From NCBI GenBank assembly GCA_030770425.1, contig JASJFT010000136.1, positions 59,294 through 123,293 on the forward strand: a stretch of 64,000 nucleotides of DNA, read 5' to 3'. Shown piece by piece: positions 22,327 through 35,377 of this stretch. Made by a program: the position numbers and the translations under genes. Within the stretch, counting starts at the first letter, position 1, and every line of letters begins with the position of its first letter. The notes under the pieces are model-generated. The model did not search any database and was not told the DNA's origin. It saw nothing but the letters and a program-made list of their open reading frames with translations. The DNA is from Darksidea phi. Lineage: Eukaryota > Ascomycota > Dothideomycetes > Pleosporales > Lentitheciaceae.

Positions 22327-25312
22327 ATGTATCGTGGAAGCCATCCGACCACGGGCGCCGACTATCGACCTTCACCGCCCGCTGCTATGCTCGTCGACAT
22401 GAACCGTCCACCCAGCATCCCCTCACGCCCGGCTCCTTCTCAGCCACATCGCTCCTATAGTCCCTACCAGAGAGCCAATACCGCACCGTCACGTCCGGAG
22501 ATCGTGTCCCCACCTCAACTCCACCGTTCCCGGGATTCCGTTGGAAGCCAAAGTCATGCGCAACAACTACCGAGCCTTCGAACACTTTTGGAACCTGGAA
22601 CACTCGACCACAAGCTACCTGATCCTATCCCACCAGCTGGTGGCCTTCAGATAGCCCACGGCAGTTCTGCGCGGTATGGTTCTTCGAGCCCAACCCTGAA
22701 AAGACGGCATGATTTCGACAGTTACACCCACGAAAACATAGAAGGTAATGCTATCGCATATCGAGCTCCACCCGTGCACCGTCATGCCCAGTACCCCGCT
22801 ACCACCGACCCTCAATCAGCGACCTTCCCGGCGTTAGCATCAACTGTGGGCTCTCGTCAGTCGGAATTTCCAGGCCAGGGAAGTTTTCCCTGCTTAATCC
22901 GTAGCGAGTCAGTTGGTAAGGCATTTGGATCGGCGTTGCCTACCTTGGTGATGAGTGCATCGTCGAATTCAGCGGGGACTCGTCTAAGCCGGCCGCCTCA
23001 CGACGATCCAATGGACAGGGTCAAGCCCATGAGGAGACGCATGGACATACTGTCTCGTGCCCCAGTTCGGGCATCTCGCTGTGTGGGACAGCGCGAGATT
23101 CCGGGTGACGGGTTGTGCTACGTTTACGAGGATGGAACGTATTGTCGGGCTGTTATCGATGGCGAGCCGGTCAATCCTTCGTGGGGTATAACGAAAGCTG
23201 GTAAACCGAGGAAGCGGCTCGCTCAAGCCTGCCTCACTTGCCGTGAGAAGAAGATTAAATGCGAACCTGGCTACCCAAAATGCCATCAATGCGCCAAATC
23301 ACAGAGGGCGTGTAGAGGGTGAGTGGAACTCTTGTACAACATCTCCAGCACCTTTAAATCTTCTCGGCCATTGGGCGACTTAGATGCATTGAATTACACC
23401 ATTTCAAATCGCCTATAATGCGGAGACATATCACTCAAATGACAAATACTGACTTGGGAATAGAGGCCCCGTTCAGCCAAGCGGGAGCAATGCTTCGGGA
23501 GAGACTTCACCGTCATCGTCAGCTGTACTATTTAAGACGCAGTCGGCGGAACTTGTTAGCCCAGTGGCTGGCCCCGACAGACTAAGAGCTCCAGAGGAGC
23601 AACGCGAATCTTCCAGAACGATCGAAGCTTGGAATGCTGGTTCTCCATCCAAGCAACGAATCTTTCGACCAAAATCAGTCGCAACCTCATCACGAGACAT
23701 GTCGGTACACTCGTTGGACTCAGACTGGAGTGGCTCTGTGAACAACCAGGACCCGGATGGCCCCAGACGCGGATCGCACCAGGATCAGCTGGCTGTCCAA
23801 TGGGAGCAGGACCCTTATGATCTGGATGCTAGGTTGACAATGCACCTCCTGGATCTTTACTTTCTCCACGCCGGCCGTGCCACCTATGGAATGTTCCCCC
23901 GAAGGCCCTTCACGACATGGGTGGAGTCCAATCGTGAAAAGGGCCAGGATCACCTCATGCTTTTGTACTCCGTCCTAGCAATGGGCTCCATCTTTTCTGC
24001 GGATCCTGACAAGCGCAACCTAGGCAAGCATTTCGCCGCTGTTGCTGCCTATGCCACGGAGAAGCGATTTGGAAAATTCACATTGCAGCTGTGCCAGAGT
24101 CGGCTTATGCTGGCTCTGTACAACTTCGCACGAGGGAAGTCACAGGAAGCATGGGATTTCTGTGGCGCAGGGCTGCGTGCCATCAGCGCGCTCAAGCTCA
24201 ACACCGAGGAAGGAGTGAGAGAGCTTCCGGATACCACCGTGGACCTGGACTATGGATTCGACCGCCCAACTCTGGAAGAATGCTGCCGGCGTACCTTCTG
24301 GTCCGGATTCTTGATGGATGTAAGTTCAACCGCGTTTACGGCAACCACCACCCTTGACCTAATTGTCCAACAGCGATACAACGGATTCTGTGGTGGCACC
24401 CTGTGTTTTATTAATATCGAGGACACTTTCCTACGCCTTCCCTGTCTAGAGAACATGTACGAAGCATCAACCCCTTGCGACTCTCCCTTCTTCGACTTTA
24501 ACATGTTGAGTCGACAAGCGCCCCCAGGCTCTCCCCTTGGATATATGGCATATTTAACTTTAATTTCAGCAATTTGGGGCGATGTGTTGACCTTCACGAG
24601 TCGTTCGGTGCATCGACCGGAGACAGGCTACGGACGAATCTACGAGACATTTTACGCCAAGACTTACGAACGGCTCGACACATGGCTCGCTATGCTACCA
24701 GCCAACCTACGATACACACCACAGAACCTTGATACTAGTATCATCGAGGGCTTCGCGGGTACCTTTATCTCGCTGCATGCTCTATACCACACGACGGTCA
24801 TTCGCCTCAACCGCCACGTCCGCGTACATGCACTGCCGGTCGACAAGCTTGCCCGGAATGTCGATCGCTCCTTCCATAGTGCATCATACTTTCTGAACAT
24901 GATGCACTTATTAGCGGCTCCGAACCGTCAACAGCGTTTGCCTCCACACACTGCAACCGACTTTCTCTTCTCTACTCCATTCCCAGGATACGCCTTGATG
25001 CTTTCGGTCGATGTGATATCCGCGGTTGGGGCCATGTCCACACTACCAAACCTGATCGAGACGCTCGGAAAGACCGTTTCATGCATTGAAGAACTTGCCA
25101 ACTTCTGGGCCTCGGCCCGTATGCAGCATAAAATGGTCATGAATCGTGTCAAACAGCTGACCGACATTGCGATGGAGGAGGAGCAAGGTGCGCACAACGG
25201 CAATTATGGGCAGTTCTGGAAGCTTCCTGACAGTCTGGAAACGGCCTTTGGCAACGAAGACATTATATACAAGGCCAACGAGCAGGTACTGTTTGAGGTA
25301 GTTGGACGATGA
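22327..25312 (+). CDS. Zn(II)2Cys6 transcription factor with a fungal-specific middle homology region (three exons)
   Basis: Exons 22327..23318, 23464..24319 and 24374..25312 give 928 residues. The binuclear cluster lies at Cys302, 305, 312, 319, 322 and 329 (C-x2-C-x6-C-x6-C-x2-C-x6-C). It is preceded by a conserved WGITKAGKPRKRLAQ segment. The N-terminal 250 residues are Ser/Pro-rich and disordered. After the 145-base first intron comes a middle homology region with LLYSVLAMGSIFS, RRTFWSGFLMD and INIEDTFLRLPC. The second intron, 54 bases at 24320-24373, has no stop and keeps frame. It was recognised because splicing restores the usual FLMDRYNGFCGGTLC block, with GT-AG ends and a CTAAT branch. 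The factor should be a nuclear DNA-binding regulator; its target pathway is unknown. Confidence 0.87.
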
Positions 25313-26589
25313 ATCGATTGCTGTCTTCGGCAATAGACAAAATTCTGGTATCGTCAATAATACTTCTAATGCGCCATCCCATTCTCCACGCTGCGGTAGG
25401 GCAATCCCCGTTCAACGCTCGCCTACCCAGAACTTCCATGCTGCGGGCCATCTTAATCTGGTGTCATTCGTCCCTTGAAATTACCCCCCCGCACGTGGCA
25501 CAACGTCTTCACAGGGAGCGGCATAAGATCGACGCCACTGTTCTACTCGCCATTCCGGCGCCACGGGCATGGAGAGCGCATGGCGGTCTGGCTACCCGTT
25601 GCTCTATTTCGCAATCCGAAAACACTTTTTCCACGCGTGGCTTCTGTATAATGTTAATACTGTACTTGTATAGCGGCTGTAAGCCGAAGTTCTCCTGTGT
25701 TTTCATGTTACCGATCTTGCGGGATTCTTGGGTTCAGGTTCAGGTTGGGCTTTTAACGACAACTGTATCATCACCTAAAGAAAGAAAAACATCTCCAGGC
25801 TTTTGGGCTCTAGGTTATTGAAAAGCGTTTTAGCTTTCGGAGGTACGCAGGTTTTTTTTTTTTTTTTTTTTTTTTTGGGGGAGGGGGGCGTGGTTTCTTT
25901 TTCCCTCGGGATATGTTCAAGACGAAAAGTAGATAAATGACGCATTTTTCTTTCTCCGGTGCCCTTTGATGCCAAGTGCTATGATATTTATATAACGAAT
26001 TGCCTCCTCCCTCCCTCCCATTCGTCGATGCTATGATGGCCCCGAAACATCTTTTGACGGGCGAGTGTTTCACGAACGAGTGGAAAGGCCCTTGGAAAGT
26101 CAGCAGAAGGAAGTGGTGGGTAAGGGCCCAAGGGGTCCTAGTATTTAGAATAGAGCGGACTCGTATACAACTTAGTTGAAGCACGATGTTTCTTGTACGA
26201 AGGCCGGTCGAGTGCGGTAGTCGAGCACAACACTATGATAACCGCGGGCGATACGGTTATGACAAGTCCTGGTCGACGGCGCATAACTAACGGCTGGTAA
26301 ATGCGGTAGGGTCTATACATCTTGTATATTTCAACCATCTTTTTTGAACCTTGCCTTTGTATATAGGGAAAAGTGTATGTACCCGTAATGCTATAATAAG
26401 TATGCACCCCATAAGATATGCCCATACCTATGCCTTGCTAGACTCCAAGCACCAAACTATAATGGGTATCATGAACTCGCCTCAGATCAAAGAAAGTCCC
26501 CAATAGTAATCCTAGCGTTTAGGATCGGAGACTCCCCCCAACCAAGAGAATCACCTTTGACCTAATTCTCGTTGAAGCATCTCTTCAAC
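25313..26589. other. Intergenic between convergent Zn2Cys6 and GTR1 genes (1.3 kb)
   Basis: It holds the 3' flanks of both genes and a long homopolymer tract (listed separately). No coding sequence is supported. Confidence 0.5.
25852..25888. repeat. Homopolymer tract: T25 followed by a G-rich run
   Basis: Twenty-five consecutive T (25852-25876) pass directly into a G-rich run of G5-A-G6-C-G. This could be a transcription end signal, a retroposed poly(A) tail read on the minus strand, or simple slippage. Sequencing error in its length is likely. Confidence 0.85.
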
Positions 26590-27828
26590 CTAATTATCAA
26601 CATCCCTCTCCTTCCCCTTCCCTTCCCCAGCATGCCCTTCCCATCTCTCACTGTCGGCACTATGCGCAAACGCCTGCTGCACGGCCGGTCGCGGTTTACT
26701 CGCAATATCCAATTCCGCAAACTTTGGCCTGACCAGCGAGATATTGACTCTTGCTGCGTTGAAGACCTGTTCCGAGGGCGGGATCGAAGCGGCTAGGTTC
26801 GTATTTTCGGTGAGCCGCGTAATGAAGAACATGAAACGGCCCGTCTTTATCTGCATTTCGGCGAAATTTGCGGAGCCGGCGGGGATACCGGTGTGTTTAC
26901 TAGAAATCCTCGTTAGTTCATACAGTAGTGGTGGTATGGTGAAGCGGAAAAGGGAAGACAGGGTACATACGCCATCGACTGCTTGTGCGTTTTCAGGATA
27001 CTAGATATCCGCTCAAAGCGATCCGTGAACGGATTTTGTCTCTCCACCCCCCTCGTAACGTGCGTCACCATAAGACACGTTGTCCTCTCGTAGAGGATGA
27101 GTTCCCTCGCATCTACCACCTCGGCTAGTTCCCTCAGCAGCCCCTCTATCCCTCTCGCATTCGGTATCAGAAAGTAAATAATCTGCGTCCACGCTTTATA
27201 CAGTGATTGATCCCAAATACTCGTCGGAAAGAACTCTACAGTATCTCTAAACCCTTCGGATGCCTGCCGTATATACTCTGCCCGTTCTTCGAAGAGTTGT
27301 TGACGGAGCCGTGACTGCACGAGGTCCATTTTGTGGATCAGGACAAAGACGGCAGCTGTAGGGGAGTTTTCGGAGAGCGCACGGATGACGGCAGAGTAAG
27401 AGATGACGTCGGCTGCGAATTCGCGGGATTCGATGTCGAAGACGAAGATGAGGACTGCGACGGAGGAGAAGACGTGTGCGCGTTGGTGGGTGAGGTAATT
27501 TTCGACGAAGCCGTCTTGCCTGTCCACACGTGTTAGCATCCACCTCAATCGACCTCTTCTCTACTTCTAGGGCCCTTCCCGTCCGACTTTCGAATCGAAG
27601 CGCCGAGGAAAAGAAGCAAACGACGCACCCCCCACAATCCCACAAGTTCAACATCAAATTCCCCATAAACTTGATATTGCTATGCTCCACATCGATCGTC
27701 GCACCCAACCTTCTCACATCCTTGGCCACGTAATTGCTGAACACAATGCTACGCATCGACGACTTGCCCGCCCCGCTCTTGCCCATGAGCAGCACCTTGC
27801 GCTGCTTCTGCCGTTTGCTTGAATTCAT
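26590..27828 (-). CDS. GTR1: Rag-family GTPase GTR1 (three exons)
   Basis: Exon 1 is 27828..27629, exon 2 is 27519..26971 and exon 3 is 26899..26590, giving 352 residues. The open frame continues upstream of 27828 only through a GTG, so the ATG giving [16 protein letters not shown] is the start. The P-loop GKSGAGKSS, switch region [18 protein letters not shown] and HKMDLV are all present and diagnostic of RagA/Gtr1. The C-terminal half fits the roadblock-like dimerisation domain. In yeast, Gtr1 pairs with Gtr2 in the vacuolar EGO complex and signals amino-acid sufficiency to TORC1. The 45-residue tail after the domain is charged and probably disordered. An 11-base triplet repeat lies in the promoter. 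Confidence 0.93.
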
Positions 27829-28920
27829 CTTGTCCACCTCCCAAGCCGGCCGAGAGCTATACGAGGGCAGGACGGCAGGACGGCCGTAGACAGGACGGTC
27901 GCGTCTAATCGCAGCCACGCTTAGAGGAGCTTCGTTCCGCGGTGGACGGACGGCGTGCCGTGGAGGTGCAAAACAACAATAAGACCAAGCTCACGATAAG
28001 CTCGCGATAGGCTCACGATGCGACGTCTATCATGGGCACAGTTATCGTCGTATCGTGGTTGCGGCAGAGAAAGCAGTGACGTTGACGTTGGCGCGCGCAC
28101 GTGAGAAAAGTGCTCATGTCCAAGGTTTCAAACATGGAATGTTATGGGAGCTTGGGCGCCTCGCGAACGGAAGGTGCACAGTTCCCCGGGATCCCTGTAT
28201 TGGGCGCTGGGCCCTGGTCCGGAGAGCCCCGCCATTCGCTTATTACCCCTGAACCATCTCATTTCTCCTCCCCACTTTCCGCTCTGTCGTGGGCAACGGT
28301 CTTGCAGCTGTGCGAGCGCATAAGAGCGATTGTGAAGCTGCTTGCGGGCTTTGTTGATGATTTAGAAAGCTTTACGGGAGTGGTTTCACCTTCTTAGGAG
28401 CGTCACAGGCATCTTAGACATGATATCCTCCTGCTCGGTAAAACTCCTCAGCTGAATGGTTCAATTCATCGCCCGAGAATGGCTCTCCTATATGACTATC
28501 CCCGTCCGCTCTTTCTCATTGTCTCATGCTATCCGTCGGGGATCGGGATTTATGAATGGTTCTTTCCTATTAATGCAATGCTAGAAAAAGTGGACAACAC
28601 GCATGTGAAAGAGGGAGGATTCCGTGGTTGCCGTCGGCGCTTACGCAGGTAAGACCGGTGGACACCAAAAGAACAAGGTTTCCGGATAAATCGAAAGCGA
28701 AAACTATCATAGATAGGTATAAACACGAAGGAAGATGTTACGTGTTGCCGAGAAGCGACCGTGAAAATAATGATCATGGGTCATAAAATGGCGTGCCAAT
28801 CTCGCGTAGGGAGCTACCGGAGGTTTCGGTAACGTGCATCCGCCGCAGGCTAATTGTAATTTGTTGAAGATATAGGTAAGATATTGAAAGGATGGAAAAA
28901 GAAGGGGTAAAGGGTATCTT
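27829..28920. other. Intergenic: GTR1 promoter and URC4 3' flank (1.1 kb)
   Basis: The GTR1 gene and the upstream URC4 gene run in the same direction. The GTR1 promoter has the tandem repeat listed separately and a CACGTG E-box at 28098-28103. The rest shows nothing recognisable. Confidence 0.5.
27989..28020. repeat. Three-copy 11-base tandem repeat upstream of GTR1
   Basis: Units at 27989-27999, 28000-28010 and 28011-28020 follow the pattern GCTCRCGATAR; the last unit ends one base short with a G. They lie about 160-190 bases upstream of the GTR1 start codon, a plausible position for a regulator-binding cluster. Confidence 0.7.
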
Positions 28921-30557
28921 TTAGAAAACAGTTCCGTCAGACAAGATCATGATAGGTGGTTCCTTTGTGTTGGGTCGCGACACCTCTGCAATTTCTCGGC
29001 CTCCCTGTGTCGCTGTTAGATCCGATTGTTGCACGTCGAAGGGGTGGACAGACCTTCCAGCTACCCGCCTCGAGCATTTGAGCTAGGTTGAGTTTGTCTC
29101 GCCCGTTCAATCCTAGCAGGGCGTTGACTTCGACAAGGAGCTCGTCCAAAAACCCCACTGTGGCTGCGCGCCATTCGACGATAACATCATCGTCGGCGGT
29201 AAAGAGTGGTACAACCTCCATATTTGGCTGTCCCTGCAACTGAGCGTTGCGATGATACTGGGCAATGCCGCGCTTAGCGTCTTCAGGCTTTAGTGTCAAC
29301 AGGCCAGTGTCCACAAAAAGACCTCCGTTGCGATACTCTGGCAGTCCGGTAAGGAGATCGGCACCAGCGAAGTGCACGTGCAGAAGCTTGGTCATGGGAA
29401 CCATTAACGAGTAAGTGAGCCATTGAGTGAGCTTGTGGAAGGGGACGATATTTTCCCAAGGGTGTGTGGGGTGTGATGGCATGACTTGACATGGCCACGC
29501 GTCGCCAATTGAGATGCCGTCGATTTGTGTACGTGTCGATGGCCAGATCGGAGCCAAGCTGTCCATGAGGACGTTCCAGAGAGTGGGCAGGGGGATTATC
29601 GGGACCGACGAAGCTTGCGTAGAAGGGTGTGAAAGGAGGTAGTCTGGAAACGATTAGGACAAGAAAGCTCCAATTCGGGACTAGGGCATACCGAGCATGT
29701 TTCCGGGTCGCTGTTCGAGTCCAAAGACCTCTTGGTTCTGCAGTGCGTCACCGAGTCTCATGAGCAGCCCAGCGCGGCCTTGTAAGCCATCAATCGGGTT
29801 GCTCTCCGTGACCTGAAGGCCTCGCGCCAGCGTTGGGATGTCGAGCTTCTTCAAGCCACCGCTGTCAACCTGGCAAGGCTCGTCCGGGTCGCTGCTGAAG
29901 AGCCCCGCCTTGAACATTTCCAAGCTAGCGACGGCGAGGCCCTCGCTTCGACGGTAAAATCTGCCAGACTCTTTGCTGCGGTACTGCCACTGTGTGCCTG
30001 CGCCTGCATCGAGGAGAACGGAGACGAGGAAAAGGTCGATAAGACGGCGCGTGCGCTCCTGGTTGTCGACTGTCATCGGCCATGATGCCATGAGCTGGTC
30101 GATTCTCGGACGGCCACCGACATCGAAATGCTGCCATCTGCCGTGCGGAGGGATCGTGGCATAGTCGGGCGCGTAGTCGCGCTGATCTGTGGTCAGCACC
30201 GCACGCGAGGGTGGGGGGCTGGGGACCCGAACACCTTACCTTGATGATAGACACCACGTAGGTTGCTGTGTCTTGGAATTTGGACATGTCGACGGTAAAA
30301 TGCTTCAGCTGGTTCTTCTTCGCCTTTTCGAGGACGAGCCTCGTTCTCTCCCTGACGGCGTAGATGCTTCGCAGGTAGCCGGCGGGGTCTAGCGCCGGAT
30401 CGGGGGCCTTGGGGAGAGACACATCTGGGAAGCTCATGGGCGTCTTGCCGGTGGCGGTCGAGGGCGCGGGCGATCTCAGGGAGCCGTTGCTCCCGTTGGG
30501 CTGGCTCCCGTTTGGAGAGATGATGGGCTTGGAGCTTTTGCGACTGAAGATGCCCAT
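28921..30557 (-). CDS. URC4: Uracil catabolism protein 4, URC4 (DUF1688), four exons
   Basis: Exons 30557..30240, 30181..29692, 29643..29054 and 29004..28921 give 493 residues. At the first junction the acceptor must be the CAG just upstream of CGCGACTAC, so that IIK runs into RDYAPDYATIPPHGRW; the more obvious acceptor a few bases earlier breaks the frame. The last 27 codons, ending in MILSDGTVF, form a separate exon. DUF1688 hallmarks are PPHGRWQHFDVGGRPRID, the GRAGLLMRLGDAL block and WENIVPFHKLTQWLTYSLM. In yeasts URC4 is needed for the URC pathway, which uses uracil as nitrogen source; its exact biochemical step is unsettled. No other URC gene is visible nearby. Confidence 0.92.
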
Positions 30558-31892
30558 GGTGGGAGCGGGACGCGGCGGCGAGGATGGGAGTGGGAGCAGT
30601 CGAGGATGTTGACGACGGCGAGAGCGCGAAATAAAGAAGCACGGCGATCGGACGAGCTAGCTGCGGGCAGTCAGTGTCTGAGCGTCGGGACTAGCGCTGG
30701 GATTCCCTGTCGAACAGACTCGGCTCAGATGCGCCTCGATCAATAGGGTTGAGTCGCCAACCAGCAGCGACAGCGACGCGGTCTGGCATGGAGACAAGGC
30801 GCGAGAAGAGGACGCGGACTGAGCAGGCGGGCGCCCGACGCGACCGACAGGCAAGGGGCTGCGCAGAACGAGCTCGGAAGCACGAGCGGACGCAGGGAAG
30901 ACGGGTTGCTCTAGCAGGGCGAGACGGGCGTGTGCCGTCGCAGTCGCAATTTGACCTTCTCGAAAACCACCATGGCCGCGGAACCGCGCTTTAATCTACT
31001 TCGGGAAAAGGCTCGCCGACGATGTCTGCGTAGAGTTTGAGGACAATGTCACCGACCCCGCTAGCAACGCGACAGTGTGCAATCCTGCCGCCGCCGCCGC
31101 CCTCCTGTTGCTGGCCCGCGTCCGGACGCCTGCACACCACCGAGCGGCTGAGCTGGCAGTGTCAGGCCCATGTACCGGAGGATGCGCGGGACGATGCTCG
31201 CCCGTCTCGAGTCCATGGTCGCGGGTCTAGGGCACGCACACGTCCACGCGGGTGCCGAACCGAACTGGCCGTCGGCAATGCTGCTCGAATCGTTGCAGGC
31301 TCGCACGTTGGTCTGATGCCGTCTTGGAGGCTTTGCGGACGCCGAAGACGCTCAAAGTGCAACTGTAGCGACGAAGAACGCGATCCTCGAGACGAGTAAT
31401 GCCACAGACTCGCGAGTCATCCGTGCGAGCACAGTCCAGATGCATCCTCGATATCCAGGAGGCTCGAGAAGGGGAGACCTGGCTCTCACGAGTCGGCGGG
31501 ATCATCCGTAGGGGAAACCGTGCTTCGTCCCAGCCATGACCGGCCCCTACGTCGATCACGAGAGTGGCATTGCTGGACCTTTGAAGGCACAAAAGGCCAG
31601 AATCTGCCGAGACGGGAACATCCCCAACTGTAGATGCACAACCGTCTACAAGTCCTAGGGCAGCCGTCCATCGCCGCGCTTGAGTGACATCTGGAGTGGA
31701 AGCTCCTCACGTGCCTGAGGCTGAGCGCGGGCCTGAGCTTGAGGCTGAGTGTGGCGCATGCGCCACATCAAACGGGCCAGCCAGCGTAGGAGCAAGCACT
31801 CTGAGATCCAGCGTTTGCGCCTCTTTGCACAACACTCGCAGCTATGACAGGACCCAGAAAGCTCCTGTCTTGACTTCCCCTGCACCCTGAAA
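30558..31892. other. Divergent promoter region between URC4 and the auxilin gene (1.3 kb)
   Basis: GC-rich, with several overlapping short frames on both strands (for example plus 31037..31399 and minus 31227..31592) that show no domain or good start. I treat them as chance ORFs in GC-rich DNA. Confidence 0.45.
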
Positions 31893-34819
31893 ATGGACGA
31901 CCTCGCCGGCCTCGACTGGTCTGCCCCGGCCAAACAGCAATCGAACAACTCGCCCGCCCTCCCTCCTTTCCGCCAAAACCCCACCCCGCAGCTCTCTGGT
32001 CGCTCCACGCCCCTCTCCGCGCAACAATCGGGTACCAATGCACTGCCCTCGGGCCATCGCGCGTTTAGAGCGCCCGCGAAACCGGCCACGCCGGCCAACG
32101 ATAGCTTCGCCGGTCTCGTGTCCCTCAACAGTTCCAAGTCCGCATCGAACAGTCTGTCCCTCCAGGAGCGACAGAAGCAGTTGCAAGAGGACAAGTTACG
32201 GCAGGAGGCAGAACGGAAAAGGCAATATGATGCGCAATTTGGCGCGACGGACTCGAGATTCTGGGATACTTTAGGGAGTGGAAAGAGCACGCCTGAACCA
32301 GCAGCATCTGGTCTACAGCCTCCTCTCGCAAGCGGTCCCGGAAAGCAGACTCTCTCCCAGACGATAAACAAGCCTTTCGCGGGCCTAGATACTACTTCTA
32401 AGCGCCCGGTCCAATCACCTCCCGCAGAGGATGACCTTCTTGCAGCCTTCAATTCGAAAGCCCCCGTAGATGCTTCGAGCCATTTCCCTCCACCTTCCTT
32501 CGACAGCGGCCGCAGTACGCCGGCATATGGTGCGCATAGTTCACGCGGTCATACACCAGCCCCACAACCTGCCTCAAGCAATATCCTAGTAGACGACGAT
32601 GATATGTTTGGACTAAATCAGCTCGTACAGAAGCCCGTGGCGAGTTTGGAACCTGCGGCTTCGCCACCTGGTGGCGATGATGACATCCTAGGGCTGCTAG
32701 GGAAGCCAGTGTCGGAGTTTGAGCACAAGCCAGCACCGACACCGGCAGTCAGAGACCCAGAGCCTGAGATGGATCGCGAACCAGCTACGGGTACTACGAG
32801 CCCGCATGAAAAAGCTGTTGCTGAGCTTGTTGACATGGGCTTTCCCATGGACAAGTCTGCAATCGCATTAGCGACGACTGAGTCAGGTCTGGACGTACAG
32901 GCAGCGGTATCATGGTTACTAAATCAAGCGCACGCCGATGCCAAGCAAAAGACACAAGAACGCAGCCAAGAAAGGCCACGGCGGAGTCCTGATGGGTCTG
33001 GTGAGCGTTCGCGACGACGGGGGAATAGCAGGCCTAGCGCAAGGGAGTCAAGCGCGGCCGGATCAAAGCCAGCCTGGATGCGCGCTGAGGATGACCGAAG
33101 TCGCTCTGGACAACGGACATCAGAGGCTCAAAATCAAGAAAAGGACGTTTCGCAATATGCGACCGAGTTGGGCAGCACTTTCTTCAAATCCGCAAATTCA
33201 CTTTGGAAAACCAGCCAAAAGAAGGTGCAAAAGGCGGTTGCTGAGTTCCAGCAGGACGGTGATCCGAGCGTGCCCAAATGGATGAGAAACACGCAGAGTG
33301 CAGAGGACCAACCGCGCACACAATCAGGCAAGGCCCGCGCAAAGGCTCCTTCACAAGATGTCACCGATGAAGCCATGATGTTGGAAGCAGGAGGTCGGCC
33401 TACCAAACCTGCACGTCCAACTCAAGCTCATCACGACCCAGAGCCACTTCCTTTACGTCAAAGACACAATCAAGACGAATTCCGTGGCGGGCCTCGCCAA
33501 GCTGCTCCGAGCCGCATGTCGTCCCAATCACCTTCCCTCCGGCAGCAAACGCCAACTCTAGATAAGCGACCCGCTTCTAAGTTGACTCGACAGGATGTAG
33601 AAGAGCAAGTTTCCCAGGCGTATGTCAGCCCTGCACGGCGGAAGAAGACCACACCGCAGCCAGATCTGTTTACTACAGACCGACCGACCCCACCCCCATC
33701 TACATCACAGCAATCAACGCCGGCGCATTCGAACAATCCCTTCCTACAAGCAACTTCAACGCCGAAGTCACGAAGCCCAGCGTTGACACCTCCGCCGCCA
33801 AAATCAAAAGCACCTCTGCGACAAATTCCCCCTGTGTCAAGTTCGGTCCTCAATTCTTCTGCCTTGTACCGACAAAAAGGTTCAGAAGCTTTCAAGCGGG
33901 GTGACTATACAGCTGCACATGCTGCGTACTCTTCCGCGTTGGGTCCACTCCCTCAAACACATCCGGTCTCTATCATCGTATTATGCAACCGCGCAGTGAC
34001 GAACATCAAAGTGGGGGATCCTAGGGCTGCGGTCTCAGACGCAGACGCAGCACTTGCAATAATAGGTGTATCGAGAGGAGAGGGCGAGAAGATCGTCGTG
34101 GGCGGTACCGAGAGCGACAAGGATATGAAGGAGTTCTATGGCAAAGCGCTTATGCGCAAAGCTGAAGCGCTTGAGCACATGGAGAAGTGGACCGACGCTG
34201 GAAAGGTCTGGAGAGAAGCAGTCGAGGCTGGTGTTGGTGGGTCAATAAGTATCCAAGGGCGTAATCGATGCGAAAAGGCTGCAGGTGGTGGCACGCAGTC
34301 AACTGCCCCTGCAGCGGCAAAACGACCTCCTGTGCGAAAACCACCACCGGCGAAACCGTCCGCCCTTTCCGATCTCGGCAGTGCATCTGCACCGGATTCT
34401 GATGCCGTTAAAAAATTAAAAGCGGCGAACGCAGCGGCAGAAAAGGTTGATGACGAGAAGTTTGCACTCTCTGATCAGGTTGATGCAAAGCTTGTCGCGT
34501 GGAAGGGCACGAAAGCGGATAATTTGCGTGCGCTCCTCGGGTCGCTTGATAAGGTGCTGTGGCCTGATGCGGGATGGAAGAAGGTCAACATGGGCGATCT
34601 AGTTATGCCGAATAAGGTGAAGATTGTCTACATGAAGGCTATTGCGAAGGTGCATCCCGACAAGGTGAGCTTTGGGCCGATACGTGGAACATGCAAAGTA
34701 TGCTAATATGGAGATAGATTTCGCAAACAGCTACGACGGAGCAACGTATGATCAGTGCGGCCGTCTTTGCTGTACTAAATGAAGCCTGGGATAAGTTCAA
34801 GAATGAGAATGGGCTGTAG
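31893..34819 (+). CDS. SWA2: Auxilin-like J-domain protein with UBA and TPR regions (SWA2 homologue), two exons
   Basis: Exons 31893..34664 and 34718..34819 give 957 residues. The N-terminus is disordered and Ser/Pro-rich, with DLAGLDW and DDLLAAF motifs that suit clathrin/adaptor binding. A UBA domain lies at about residues 304-347 (AELVDMGFPMDKSAIAL, VSWLLNQA). A TPR region starts near residue 655 (YRQKGSEAFKRGDYTAAHAAY). A C-terminal J domain carries the HPD motif in KVHPDK at the exon 1 end. The last 33 residues (ending NEAWDKFKNENGL) are on the second exon, downstream of a 53-base intron. Yeast Swa2 has the same UBA-TPR-J order and recruits Hsc70 to uncoat clathrin vesicles. Confidence 0.92.
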
Positions 34820-35377
34820 GCGGCAGCTAGATAGCATCATAGATAACGTGACGGACCGCTTACCTCTCTATTAGACATGCATGATATGAGTAATGGGCTC
34901 TGCCGGTATGCGTCTTTTGTGCTAATTGAGTGAGGATGCCGACTTGTTCACAGCAGCAATGAGACGCCTATTACGTACTAGTGCCGCGGTACCTGCAGGG
35001 CTGGTCACTTGGCGTTACCTAATTTGCAGCCTCTGAGTTGACCTTGGGATGGTTCACACCTGCGCACGGAAACCTCTATTTTCTTATTGCGCAATCTAAC
35101 CACAAACATCTCCAATACTTCTGGTCCATCATCGAGACATTTGGTACACATTCCGTTTCCGTAGTACATCCCTCCGTCTCGCGTAACGCTGTACTCGGTT
35201 CATTGCCGGCATCCGGGAAAACTCTTGATTCGAATTGCTGACCCGGAACGGTTCAGAAGAAGGCCATTCTCTTATCCCAAGTAGTGTGTTGAACTTCTTG
35301 GACGGGATTGTGTCAAGTCCGAACCACAAGCCAGAAGAAGAGGTGGACAAGCTCGACGCGGAACACTGCCATCAAAA
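34820..35377. other. Intergenic between auxilin and PQ-loop genes
   Basis: No coding sequence is supported. It holds the 3' flank of the auxilin gene and the promoter of the transporter gene. Confidence 0.5.

Noticed and set aside
25852..25876. T25 as the poly(A) tail of a retrotransposed element
   Set aside because: No reverse-transcriptase remnant, target-site duplication or internal promoter visible beside it. Slippage is sufficient.
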